Shown here in pieces: positions 1 to 7,960 of a stretch of 64,000 nt of DNA; position 1 is the first letter of the stretch, and the number at the start of each line of letters is the position of its first letter. The notes beneath the pieces were generated by a model, which had not been told where the DNA came from, searched no databases, and worked only from the letters and a program-made list of their open reading frames with translations. The translations under genes and the position numbers were made by a program. Source of the stretch: Haloarcula amylolytica JCM 13557 (lineage in GTDB: Archaea > Halobacteriota > Halobacteria > Halobacteriales > Haloarculaceae). Location: assembly GCF_000336615.1 (NCBI RefSeq), contig NZ_AOLW01000015.1, forward strand, positions 187,971-251,970, read 5' to 3'.

Positions 1-25
1 GCTCAGAGATGTGTATAAGAGACAG
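1..25. other. Nextera/Tn5 adapter remnant (synthetic)
   Basis: Bases 7-25 are identical to the 19-bp Tn5 mosaic end used in Nextera libraries, and the six bases before it match the flanking read-2 adapter with one mismatch. This is sequencing-library DNA left on the contig end. Genomic sequence therefore starts at base 26, and the first gene ends there only because the assembly does. Confidence 0.93.
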
Positions 26-265
26 CTGCAGGGCTGGAAAGAGGAACGCTGCTATGAGGGATAGTCCACCGACCGCAAAGAAGCCCACTGCGGTCCGTCT
101 GAACGTTGCCCGCTTCGCATGCGCGTAGGAGTCGCGCAACCGGCGGTTCTCCTCCCGTAACACTTCCAACTCTGCTTCGAGTGTCTGGCGGTCCCGTACA
201 ATATCCGTCTGTTGGGTGCTGTCATCGGCTGATGCGTCCAGTTGCGTAGGCTCGGGTTGGCTCAT
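26..265 (-). CDS. Coiled-coil plus membrane-anchor protein, 3' truncated
   Basis: Eighty codons are visible, starting at ATG 265 and running into the adapter, so the C-terminus is missing. The N-terminal 20 residues are polar and Thr/Asp/Gln-rich. They are followed by a heptad-like Leu/Glu/Arg segment (about residues 22-48) and a hydrophobic helix (about 58-80). The start overlaps the stop of the upstream membrane-protein gene (ATGA at 262-265), indicating co-transcription and probably translational coupling. No family was recognised. It may be an accessory subunit of the DUF58 cluster, but that rests only on position. Confidence 0.7.
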
Positions 266-762
266 AGGAAATCACGGTCCGAAGCTGCGTCTTCAGTCAC
301 GATGTCGAGTTCTATCAGCAGATAGCGATGGAAGAGATAGCCGACGATGGCAATTCCGATAACCACGGTGGCCCCGACGCTGAGGGGGGCCAAGTCCCAG
401 CGCCAGAGCGACAGCCAGGCGAGACTGCCGAGCAGCGGAACGACAAGTGCGACGAGGCTGCCGGCGACTCGCCTGTCGGGTGTCTCGATAGTTACCGAAA
501 GCAACGCAAGGAACAGGCCACCTTCGACGAGGACGAGCGGTAGCAGTGATGGTGTATCGACTGTGACGAGCGCTATCTGTCCGAGCACGACCGCGAGAAC
601 GGGTGTACTGGACAGGTAGAGACCGCCGAGGACAACACCGACGAAACCAAGCCATACCGGCCCGCCCCAGACGAGTCCGCCTGTGGCCACGACGATGCCC
701 AGCAGGCCGAGCACGGTGGGTAGTGATCGGCGCGAGCGTGCCGTTTTCAGTGCGACGCTCAT
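262..762 (-). CDS. Polytopic membrane protein of a DUF58 cluster
   Basis: A 166-residue protein that is almost entirely hydrophobic, with about six predicted membrane helices separated by very short loops and a basic N-terminus. It begins at ATG 762, overlapping the stop of the DUF58 gene by ATGA, and ends overlapping the next start, so the three genes form a tight operon. Small membrane proteins of haloarchaeal DUF58/MoxR loci (DUF7519-like) look like this, but the family assignment is from memory of the context. No catalytic residues are evident. Confidence 0.75.
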   Translation of the reverse strand: MSVALKTARSRRSLPTVLGLLGIVVATGGLVWGGPVWLGFVGVVLGGLYLSSTPVLAVVLGQIALVTVDTPSLLPLVLVEGGLFLALLSVTIETPDRRVAGSLVALVVPLLGSLAWLSLWRWDLAPLSVGATVVIGIAIVGYLFHRYLLIELDIVTEDAASDRDFL

Positions 763-2204
763 GCGTACTCCCTCCGGTCTGTGTTCGCTGGGCTGCCGGA
801 CAGAATAGCCGAGATCTGGTCCGGGGACCCAACCTCGTAGGCTGTCACCGAATCGACCTCGTTCAGTTCACGCCGGAACTGATCGAAGGTTCGATACCGT
901 TCGTATGCGGTATCGAGATCGGTGAGGAGGTCCGTATCGAAGGCTACTGATGGGGCCATAAACACGACGACCTCCGTTGCGTTGCGTCTCGCCAGTCCAA
1001 CCGCGTTCCGTAGCTCACTCGGGTTGCTGTCGTCGGTACAGATGACCAGCAGGTTCGCGCTGCGTATCTCGTGTGGTGCCGCCTGGAGCCCGTTGTACAG
1101 CGGCTGGTTGGGAAGGTGTCGTTTTGATCCGGCGGCATCTCGATACGCGAGCAACGTCGTTTCCATCGGTGATTGTGTGTCCGCCGTCGGGTTCACCGTC
1201 CCTGTCATCCTGCCGGTGTGAGCCGCTTTCGTGGTAGCTGTTGCCGACGTCTCAGTTTCGGTGTCGAGGTCGTTGATCCGATGCCGGCACGACCTGTAGG
1301 CCTCGGTTCTCGCCACAGGGATTCTCGATTCCGTCACGCCCGCGTCGTCAATAGTGAGATAGCCCAGGGGATCACGGATCGTTTCGGCACGCTGCTGGAA
1401 CGCTGCGGCGACCGCTTTGAGGTGATCTAGCTTCGTTTCGCCAGGTGTCCCATCACGCAGAGTCTGCCGGTGATCGAGGACGAGAACCACGCTACGGTTA
1501 CTCTCAGCCTCGTAGTTGCGGACGTGCGTCTCGTCTAGTCTGGCAGTCGCCTTCCAGTCGACGTATTTCAGTGCGTCACCCGGGACATATTTTCGAATCT
1601 CCTCAGCTGACAGGCCACCCGTCCGCCCCCGGGCATCGTGCTCGCCGACACCGCGTAGCAACTGTTTCCCGCTCTGGCCAACGTGAATCGGGCCGACCGA
1701 CGGCGACTCGACTGCTAGTTCGGGGCCGGGAGCCGTCGTGAACGACTGGGTAAACAGCCCGGTGCCGTCACTGACGGTTACTGTGGCTCCGGGAACGGTG
1801 TAGTTGCCAACAGTCTCCCAGGTGAGCGGAAGCGTCACCGACGAGGACTGCATCGACGCATCGAGATTGATATCCGGAGAGGTACCCGCTTCCATCCGCG
1901 CTGCGAGTGGAATCCTTGCCTCGACGGAGAGCGGCAGGTGATCGCCGGCGGCGGCAACTGATGCTTCGAGAGTGTACTTCGTTTCGGCGTCGGTCCGTAT
2001 TCGGGACCGGTCGAGCGACTGGCTGACGGTGAGTTCGTCCTCGAGTCGTGAAACGCCACGGACGAACGCAAACTGCATTGCGAGCAGCCAGCCTGCGAGC
2101 CCGACGGCCCCGACGACTAACAGGGGCGCATCGAGCAGCCCACCACCCACGACGAGACTACCGATAGCAGTGATCGTGAGCCAGAACCGCCGGGTGACAC
2201 GCAT
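759..2204 (-). CDS. DUF58 domain-containing membrane protein
   Basis: A 481-residue protein with two membrane helices at the N-terminus (about residues 8-22 and 25-47). A beta-rich extracellular-type stretch follows, then the DUF58 signature around residues 205-222 (YVPGD...VDWKATAR). The C-terminal part (about 230-470) resembles the von Willebrand A-like fold of DUF58 proteins. Family members usually sit beside a MoxR AAA+ ATPase and are thought to act in envelope or complex assembly. Here no MoxR gene is next to it: upstream, across a divergent gap, is a secreted protease. First gene of a three-gene minus-strand operon. Confidence 0.88.
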   Translation of the reverse strand: MRVTRRFWLTITAIGSLVVGGGLLDAPLLVVGAVGLAGWLLAMQFAFVRGVSRLEDELTVSQSLDRSRIRTDAETKYTLEASVAAAGDHLPLSVEARIPLAARMEAGTSPDINLDASMQSSSVTLPLTWETVGNYTVPGATVTVSDGTGLFTQSFTTAPGPELAVESPSVGPIHVGQSGKQLLRGVGEHDARGRTGGLSAEEIRKYVPGDALKYVDWKATARLDETHVRNYEAESNRSVVLVLDHRQTLRDGTPGETKLDHLKAVAAAFQQRAETIRDPLGYLTIDDAGVTESRIPVARTEAYRSCRHRINDLDTETETSATATTKAAHTGRMTGTVNPTADTQSPMETTLLAYRDAAGSKRHLPNQPLYNGLQAAPHEIRSANLLVICTDDSNPSELRNAVGLARRNATEVVVFMAPSVAFDTDLLTDLDTAYERYRTFDQFRRELNEVDSVTAYEVGSPDQISAILSGSPANTDRREYA

Positions 2205-2430
2205 TAGCTTCGGTTACTGAACCGAGCCCATTGAAGATACCGACAGACACAGCCGAGTCCTTCAGAGATAGGTCCGCACCTAGTATCGAAATCGATATTG
2301 ATATTTAGGGGATTATCTACTTAACCGTCACTCGAAAATTCTGAGTCATGAATGGTCTGAGTTCACGTTGTGTCGGAATTCGGGAACTCAGCTAAATGTA
2401 GCTATTGGAATCAGTATTAATATTAGAACT
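2205..2430. promoter_or_regulatory. Divergent promoter region
   Basis: A 226-bp AT-rich gap between the minus-strand DUF58 operon and the plus-strand protease. It contains AT stretches near 2295-2325 (atcgatattgatattta) and 2400-2428 that could serve as TATA elements for the protease. No open frame on either strand looks coding. Confidence 0.4.
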
Positions 2431-3417
2431 ATGCTCACAGACATCTCAGCTGGCGCCCGCCGTCTCGCGAACAACTGGTTCTGTCGCCTGTCGACGGTTC
2501 GCGTCGGTGCCGTCGTCCTCGTGACGCTGCTTCTCGCCGGTGTCGTGTTTCCAGTCGCCGGGACGTCGCCGCAGGTGAACACTGCTAGCGGTGGCGGGGC
2601 CGATACTCCGGACGTACAGCAGGCTCAGGCCGATTCGAACGCCACTGATACAGACGGCGACGGGCTGTCGGATTCGCTAGAGCGCTCCGTTTACGGCACT
2701 GACCCGACCGACGCGGACACGGACGGCGACGGCTATCCGGACGGCATGGAAGTCCGCTGTGAGCAGGCTCTTCCGGATGCAGACCCGCTCCGAACGGACA
2801 TCTACGTCGAAGTCGACTCCACACAGTCAACGACGCTCAGCGACCCGGTCCGGACATCCATTGTCGAGACGTTTGAGAATGCACCCGTTTCGAACCCCGA
2901 CGGTTCCACCGGGATCGATATCCATCTCGTCACAGACGATACGAAGCTCTCGGCCAACGGGACGGTACACTCGAAATCCCGTGCTGGTGCCGGGAACGAC
3001 ATCTACGACTTCCGGGCCAACCACTCCGAGCACCGTGCTGACGGCTACTACTACGTCCTGCTAACTGACGACGTCGCCTACAACGGGGACGACTACTTCG
3101 TCGGCGCGGGCCGACCTGAAATCGCGGCGATGGAGCGGTTCGATTCACCGAAAGTCACCGCCTCGCTGTTCATGCACGAATTCGGGCACGCGATGGGGCT
3201 TGACGCCCATCAGGACGGTATCGACGAGGAGCGGTACTCCCAGACAGAGTACGACAGCGTGATGAACTACAACGGGCTGTACAGACAACTTTCCTATTCC
3301 AACGGCACCGACAGTGTAGGCCGAAACGAGTGGCAGTTCGTTGCCGAGAACCGAACACAGCCCGACATCGACTGCGTCGAGAACGGAACGTGCCCTAGCA
3401 GGTGTACGCAGAACTGA
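2431..3417 (+). CDS. Secreted zinc metallopeptidase with Ca-binding repeats
   Basis: A 328-residue protein starting at ATG 2431; an in-frame TTG 63 bases upstream adds an unlikely leader. A Sec-type signal or anchor lies at about residues 23-45. Asp-rich thrombospondin type-3/EF-like calcium motifs follow (DTDGDGLSD from about residue 73, and a second DTDGDG copy near 97). The catalytic motif HEFGHAMGLDAH is at residues 249-260 with a Met-turn (SVMNYN, Met278), which is the metzincin HExxHxxGxxH layout. An extracellular, Ca-stabilised protease is inferred. The C-terminus carries a short Cys-containing tail. It appears monocistronic. Confidence 0.85.
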   Translation: MLTDISAGARRLANNWFCRLSTVRVGAVVLVTLLLAGVVFPVAGTSPQVNTASGGGADTPDVQQAQADSNATDTDGDGLSDSLERSVYGTDPTDADTDGDGYPDGMEVRCEQALPDADPLRTDIYVEVDSTQSTTLSDPVRTSIVETFENAPVSNPDGSTGIDIHLVTDDTKLSANGTVHSKSRAGAGNDIYDFRANHSEHRADGYYYVLLTDDVAYNGDDYFVGAGRPEIAAMERFDSPKVTASLFMHEFGHAMGLDAHQDGIDEERYSQTEYDSVMNYNGLYRQLSYSNGTDSVGRNEWQFVAENRTQPDIDCVENGTCPSRCTQN

Positions 3418-3445
3418 CCAATCCCGCTAAAGCGACAGTCAACGG

Positions 3446-4660
3446 TTAGCTGCTGTCTGCTAGCATACTCATGAAGAACGACCCGAACACTGTCTGTAGC
3501 CCCAGCACCACGACTGTCGAGGCCAGAAGGGTCGCTGTAGCTGACGGTAACGCCGCCTCGCCGGCGAGCAGCCACTGTCCGAACACGCTCCCGAGGTACA
3601 GAACGCCGACTGCAGCCGCGAGAATGCCGATGGACGCGCCGTGCTCCAACTGGAACCGCTCCCGTATCATGCCGACAAGCACACCCTCGGGCTTGTTTAT
3701 CGGGTTCGCGGCGATGGAACTGAACAGCGCGAGCGTCCAGACCTGATACCCGACGATTGCCAGCAACGACCCGCCGACCATCGTCTGTATGCCGAAGTTG
3801 ACGCCACCGATCGACAGCCGAGCGATTGATAGCGACATCAACACTGCCCCGACCGATACTAGCAACAGAGCCGGATACGAAAACAGGTAGTCCGGCGCGT
3901 TCACGAGCATGAACCGGACGTGCCGCCAGCCGTCACTGAAACTGTCGAGTGTTTCCTCGCCTTCCCGCTCGTGGTAGATAATCGGGACTTCTTCGATGGT
4001 GAGGTCGTTCGCGCCGGCCTCCATAATCATCTCGCTGGCGAACTCCATCCCGGTCGTCTCTAGCTCTAGCGTTTCGAGCGCGTCCTTGGTGAACACACGG
4101 AAGCCGCTGTGTGCATCGCTTACACCGGCTCCATAGAACGTGTTCAGGAACCGCGTCAACAGCGGGTTTCCGACGTATTTGTGGAGTGGCGGCATCGACC
4201 CGTCCCGGATCTCGCCCTCCAGTCGGCTCCCCATACAGATGTCCGCGTCGCCGTTCTGGACCGGTTCGAGGAGCTGGGGAATCATCTCGAAATCGTACGT
4301 CGTGTCAGCATCGCCCATCGCAATGTACTCTCCCCGTGCCTTGTCGAACGCGTAGCGATACGCATAGCCATAGCCCGGTTCATCAGGTGTCACGACTGTC
4401 GCACCCCGTTCGCGAGCTAACTCCGGAGTCGCGTCGGTCGAACTGTCGCTCACGATGATCTCGGTCGGCACACGTAACTCCGAGATCGCTGTCTTGATCC
4501 GATCAATACATTCGACGATTCCTTTCTCCTCGTTGAGGGTGGGCATCACGACGCTCAAAACCGGCGTGACTTCGCTCTCCGGCGTGACGAGAAACTCGTC
4601 TACAGTCTTCGTGATCCCCTGCTGACCCGCTTGATTTGCCTGATTTGCTTGTATCGTCAT
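3446..4660 (-). CDS. GT2 glycosyltransferase with C-terminal membrane domain
   Basis: A 404-residue protein from ATG 4660 (a GTG 42 bases upstream is possible). The GT-A domain spans about residues 33-260. It has a nucleotide-binding start (SVVMPTLNEE), DSSTDATPE at 72-80, the metal-binding DAD at 117-119, and an HSGFR motif. Four hydrophobic segments fill the C-terminal 140 residues. This resembles the dolichyl-phosphate hexose synthase-like enzymes that charge lipid carriers for archaeal N-glycosylation, as do the Agl enzymes, but the sugar and acceptor cannot be read from sequence. It stands alone, 28 bp from the convergent protease gene. Confidence 0.88.
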   Translation of the reverse strand: MTIQANQANQAGQQGITKTVDEFLVTPESEVTPVLSVVMPTLNEEKGIVECIDRIKTAISELRVPTEIIVSDSSTDATPELARERGATVVTPDEPGYGYAYRYAFDKARGEYIAMGDADTTYDFEMIPQLLEPVQNGDADICMGSRLEGEIRDGSMPPLHKYVGNPLLTRFLNTFYGAGVSDAHSGFRVFTKDALETLELETTGMEFASEMIMEAGANDLTIEEVPIIYHEREGEETLDSFSDGWRHVRFMLVNAPDYLFSYPALLLVSVGAVLMSLSIARLSIGGVNFGIQTMVGGSLLAIVGYQVWTLALFSSIAANPINKPEGVLVGMIRERFQLEHGASIGILAAAVGVLYLGSVFGQWLLAGEAALPSATATLLASTVVVLGLQTVFGSFFMSMLADSS

Positions 4661-5255
4661 TCCCGTACCTCGGCTATCGCTGGTGCGTCTGGTAGCATAC
4701 ACTCTCCACTCCCCTGGGCGGCTTTCGATGAATACGGCTAGTAGGCCCCATTTTATCTGAGTTCAATGCCGAATTTCTGATATGTACCGCACGGCCTCCA
4801 CACAGAGTGTCATGTCAAAGCAGCGTATAATAAAGCTGTCGGGTAGGATAATCCATCATTAATAACAATAGTTCTCATGAGAACCCCTCTCCTCCTCTGA
4901 ATGTACACGATTTCTTCGACCCATGACCACAGTGTGGCGTGCCATCTATCAATAAAGCACATTATTCACGCACTAATGTACGTTGTGAAGCAGATATCTA
5001 TCAGACTAGTAGACTATGTCTCCGCGGGTTCACCGCCGGATAATTCAAGCAAGGTGATAAAACAGGGGCTGTCAACATGAATCCACGTTTGTGAATGTCG
5101 AACTACACCGGGAAACTACTACGACAGGCACTGAGAAACTGTCTCGGATAGTCTGTAATCGGGAAAATGCGTCAATTCAAGTAGACACGCTGCGGGTACA
5201 GCCACCTGATTCCATGTGCCGGTCGGTGGCTTTGGTGTCATGGTTGCTGAGCGTC
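4661..5255. other. Long AT-rich non-coding stretch
   Basis: About 595 bp of lower GC than the surroundings. It holds the GT2 promoter at its left end and a perfect 14-bp palindrome at 4871-4884. Open frames here have irregular amino-acid composition and no recognisable domain. No RNA gene was identified. Confidence 0.5.
4871..4884. promoter_or_regulatory. Perfect 14-bp palindrome
   Basis: GTTCTCATGAGAAC is a complete inverted repeat with no spacer, in AT-rich DNA about 210 bp upstream of the GT2 start. This is the geometry of a dimeric regulator site. No regulator can be assigned, and chance occurrence is possible. Confidence 0.3.
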
Positions 5256-5435
5256 TCACACTGGGCGACGAAGCCGACTCCGTATCTCGCCACCAACAGC
5301 GTGTATCCGAGGCAGTCGCTCCTCCGATGCACTGATCAGCGTTGCGACGCTCAGCCCAAGGACGTAGACGACTCCCAAAAGCATGATAACCGAGATGTCC
5401 TTGCTGAACCGAAGTGCCCCACGTATCGATGCCAT
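5256..5435 (-). CDS. Small single-helix membrane protein (59 aa)
   Basis: The frame begins at ATG 5435 and stops at TGA 5256-5258, giving 59 residues. A basic N-terminus (MASIRGALRFSK) is followed by one hydrophobic helix (about residues 14-36) and a positively charged tail (RSRLRRPV). This is a clean inner-membrane miniprotein layout. Codon third positions are less G/C-rich than in neighbouring genes. No family was recognised. It is flanked by non-coding DNA and is divergent from the small acidic protein at 5555. Confidence 0.45.
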   Translation of the reverse strand: MASIRGALRFSKDISVIMLLGVVYVLGLSVATLISASEERLPRIHAVGGEIRSRLRRPV

Positions 5436-5554
5436 ATACGTACATATCTGGACTGAGTATAAGCCGTTGGGGTCTGATTATTAATATTTGTAACTGGACG
5501 GCCGCTGTTGTCCAGAGCCGTAGATTTAAGCCGTCCTATGTGCTAAACGATAAC

Positions 5555-5755
5555 ATGGCCACAGATCAGTCCGAGGGGGCGAGCCTGCATGTGCCACCGC
5601 TGGAGAATACAGCGTTTTTCTCCATTGAGGACGACGACGGCTACGTCCGTATTGAACAGTCACTGGGGAACCAGGTCCTGTACACGCCCAATGAGGCGCG
5701 GGACATCGCTGAAGCCATTCTCGACGCTGTTGACGAGGCTGTCGAAGAAGAGTAA
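5555..5755 (+). CDS. Small acidic haloarchaeal protein (66 aa)
   Basis: ATG 5555 is preceded by an AT-rich box (tagattta at 5521-5528) at a distance that fits a leaderless or short-leader transcript. The protein starts MATDQSEGASLHVPPLENTA, has a short beta-like centre (VRIEQSLGNQVLYT) and ends in an acidic amphipathic helix. Composition is typical of conserved haloarchaeal hypotheticals. No catalytic motif is seen. It precedes the inositol monophosphatase-family gene by 72 bp in the same direction. Confidence 0.65.
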   Translation: MATDQSEGASLHVPPLENTAFFSIEDDDGYVRIEQSLGNQVLYTPNEARDIAEAILDAVDEAVEEE

Positions 5756-5827
5756 CCCATCGCTGGCCGTCGGCCCTGTTTTGCTGGAAGGCGAGATGGT
5801 TTGAACAAGGGAGGTCCAGCGTCAGGT

Positions 5828-6667
5828 ATGACAGATGCAAGCCACCGGGCGGCGGTCGCCGAGCGAGCGGCCCGTGCTGGCGGTGTCGTGGCCCGGGAGC
5901 AGTTCCGGGGCGACCTCAGTGTCGAATCGAAGGCCAACAAAAACGATCTCGTCACGGAGACGGACCGCGACGCCCAGCGGCAAGTCGTCGCCACGATTCG
6001 AGCGGAGTTCCCCCGTGACCGGTTCCTCTGTGAGGAAGACCTCTCAACGTTAGCTGGCCCGGACGTTGACTCCGAGCCTGAAGCGGTCGATAGCATCCCA
6101 AATAGCGGCTCTGTGTGGGTCATCGACCCAATCGACGGGACGGCGAACTACGTCCGTGGGATGCGTCTGTGGGGAACGGTCGTCAGCGCAGTTGTCGACG
6201 GCGAGCCGGTCGCATCGGTGACCTATCTCCCCTCCTATGGCGACCTCTACGCCGCCGGCCCCGAAAGTGTGACACGAGACGGGACCGAACTGTCGGTAAG
6301 TGGTCGAACCGACCCGGAGACGTTCGCCGTGGCTCCTGTCGGCTGGTGGGACCGCGACGACAGGGACGAGTTCGGTCGGCTGTGTAGCGCTGTCGGCGAC
6401 CGCTTCGGCGACATCCGGCGTCTGGGTTCGTTCCAGGCCACGCTGGCACACGTTGCCGACGGGGCGCTCGAGGGACTCGTTTGCACGCGCCCGATGGCCT
6501 CCTGGGACACGCTCGCTGGCGTCCATATGGTCAGACGGGCTGGCGGCACGGTCACTGACCTCGATGGCGAGCCCTGGACCCACGACAGCGATTCCGTCGT
6601 CGCCTCCAACGGCGAGGCACACGAGGCCTTCGTGGCGGCCGGCAACGAGGCACTCGCTGAGGATTGA
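5828..6667 (+). CDS. Inositol monophosphatase / FBPase-family phosphatase
   Basis: A 279-residue enzyme from ATG 5828; an in-frame TTG at 5801 is less likely. Metal-binding motifs of the lithium-sensitive phosphatase family are complete: Glu69-Glu70 (CEEDLS), DPIDGT at residues 100-105, and the third Asp in SWDTLAG near the C-terminus. Members hydrolyse inositol monophosphates, fructose-1,6-bisphosphate or related sugar phosphates using Mg2+. Substrate is not resolved; in haloarchaea both gluconeogenic and inositol roles are known. The DUF63 gene follows 102 bp later. Confidence 0.88.
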   Translation: MTDASHRAAVAERAARAGGVVAREQFRGDLSVESKANKNDLVTETDRDAQRQVVATIRAEFPRDRFLCEEDLSTLAGPDVDSEPEAVDSIPNSGSVWVIDPIDGTANYVRGMRLWGTVVSAVVDGEPVASVTYLPSYGDLYAAGPESVTRDGTELSVSGRTDPETFAVAPVGWWDRDDRDEFGRLCSAVGDRFGDIRRLGSFQATLAHVADGALEGLVCTRPMASWDTLAGVHMVRRAGGTVTDLDGEPWTHDSDSVVASNGEAHEAFVAAGNEALAED

Positions 6668-6769
6668 ACACAGTTTCGCCATCAAACCGCGCCGCGTCTG
6701 GCTCGCGGAAGTCCGCTCCACGCACATGGGACCGGAACGCTAAAACCGCCTGCCACCGGTCACTCGGCC

Positions 6770-7918
6770 ATGGAAACGTTCGAGCGAGCCGTCGATGAGT
6801 ACGGGCCCGGCCAGCTCTGGGTGGGCTCTTTCGTTGCCGTCCTCCTCGTTGCGGTCGGAGCTGTCATGGCTGCTCCAAAGGCCGTCTGGGATCGGTTCCT
6901 CTGGCAGTACTTCTGGGGGCCAGTGTACGCGGACGCCAAGGCGGCCAGCTGTGCCGAGATGACTGCATCCGGACCACAACCGCTGTACGATGGCTGTAGG
7001 GCGGCTATTCAGGAGGGACGGCTCATCGCCGAGCCGGGATACACTATCGTCTCCGAGATCGGCTACATGTTGATTCTGGTGTATATGCTCGTCGGCGTCT
7101 ACTTCCTCCTCGAGCGACTGGACATCGCCGAGGACCCGAAGCTCTACTTCGCGTTCGTGCCGTTCATGCTGCTCGGCGGCGCGTTGCGGACTGTCGAGGA
7201 TGCAACCGACCGCGCGGTCGATGCCGGCGTCTCACCTATCGTCGAGTACCCGCTGAGTTCGCTCATCATCAGTCCCGTCATTTACGGCACGGTGTTCCTG
7301 CTGACGCTGCTCGTCCTCGTCGTCTGTGTGGACCTCGAACAGCGCGGCGTCGTCGACAGCTACTACTGGACGACCGGCGCTGTTGGTAGCATTTTCGTCG
7401 CCGTGACGCTGCTCTATCTTACGGTTGTCGCGCTCACACGCGAGTACGCGACGCTGTACCCGTCGGTCCTCATCACGACTGTCGCACTGGCGTCGGCGTT
7501 GTCGTACGGTCTGTACCGCCTGTTCGAGTCCTATCGACCGGCGCTGAACGACGGAACCGGCTATATCGGCTTGCTGGTCATCTGGGGCCACGCCATCGAC
7601 GGCGTCGCGAACGTCCTGCTGGCCGACTGGCTCGATGCGCTCAACGTCCCGCTGACGTACTACCCGAAACACCCGGCCAACGCATTCATCATTGAAGCCA
7701 CCGAATCTCTCCAGTCTGCCGGTCTGACTGCTGCTATCGGCACGTCGTGGCCGTTCTTGATTGTTAAGCTCGCCGTCGCCTCGCTGGTCGTTTCGCTGTT
7801 CAACCAGGAGTTTATCGACGACAGCCCGCGGTACGCACTGCTGTTGCTCATCGCTGTTACCGCAGTCGGCCTCGGGCCGGGGACGCGGGACATGCTGCGG
7901 GCGACGTTCGGCATCTGA
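6770..7918 (+). CDS. DUF63 family integral membrane protein
   Basis: A 382-residue protein with about eight to nine predicted membrane helices. It carries the family-typical N-terminal segment (FLWQYFWGPVYADA), the EPGYT...EIGY motif and the HPANAFIIE region. DUF63 proteins are widespread in Euryarchaeota and of unknown biochemical role. The start at ATG 6770 is preceded by a plausible short leader. Transcribed in the same direction as the phosphatase and convergent with the YcaO gene 42 bp away. Confidence 0.88.
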   Translation: METFERAVDEYGPGQLWVGSFVAVLLVAVGAVMAAPKAVWDRFLWQYFWGPVYADAKAASCAEMTASGPQPLYDGCRAAIQEGRLIAEPGYTIVSEIGYMLILVYMLVGVYFLLERLDIAEDPKLYFAFVPFMLLGGALRTVEDATDRAVDAGVSPIVEYPLSSLIISPVIYGTVFLLTLLVLVVCVDLEQRGVVDSYYWTTGAVGSIFVAVTLLYLTVVALTREYATLYPSVLITTVALASALSYGLYRLFESYRPALNDGTGYIGLLVIWGHAIDGVANVLLADWLDALNVPLTYYPKHPANAFIIEATESLQSAGLTAAIGTSWPFLIVKLAVASLVVSLFNQEFIDDSPRYALLLLIAVTAVGLGPGTRDMLRATFGI

Positions 7919-7960
7919 ATACGGACTGTCCGGTATCTGACTCTCGCTCGTCGGCTGTTG

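Noticed and set aside
5091-5456. A 121-codon plus-strand frame
   Set aside because: GTG start, irregular composition and no domain; the opposite strand holds the better 59-residue membrane protein.
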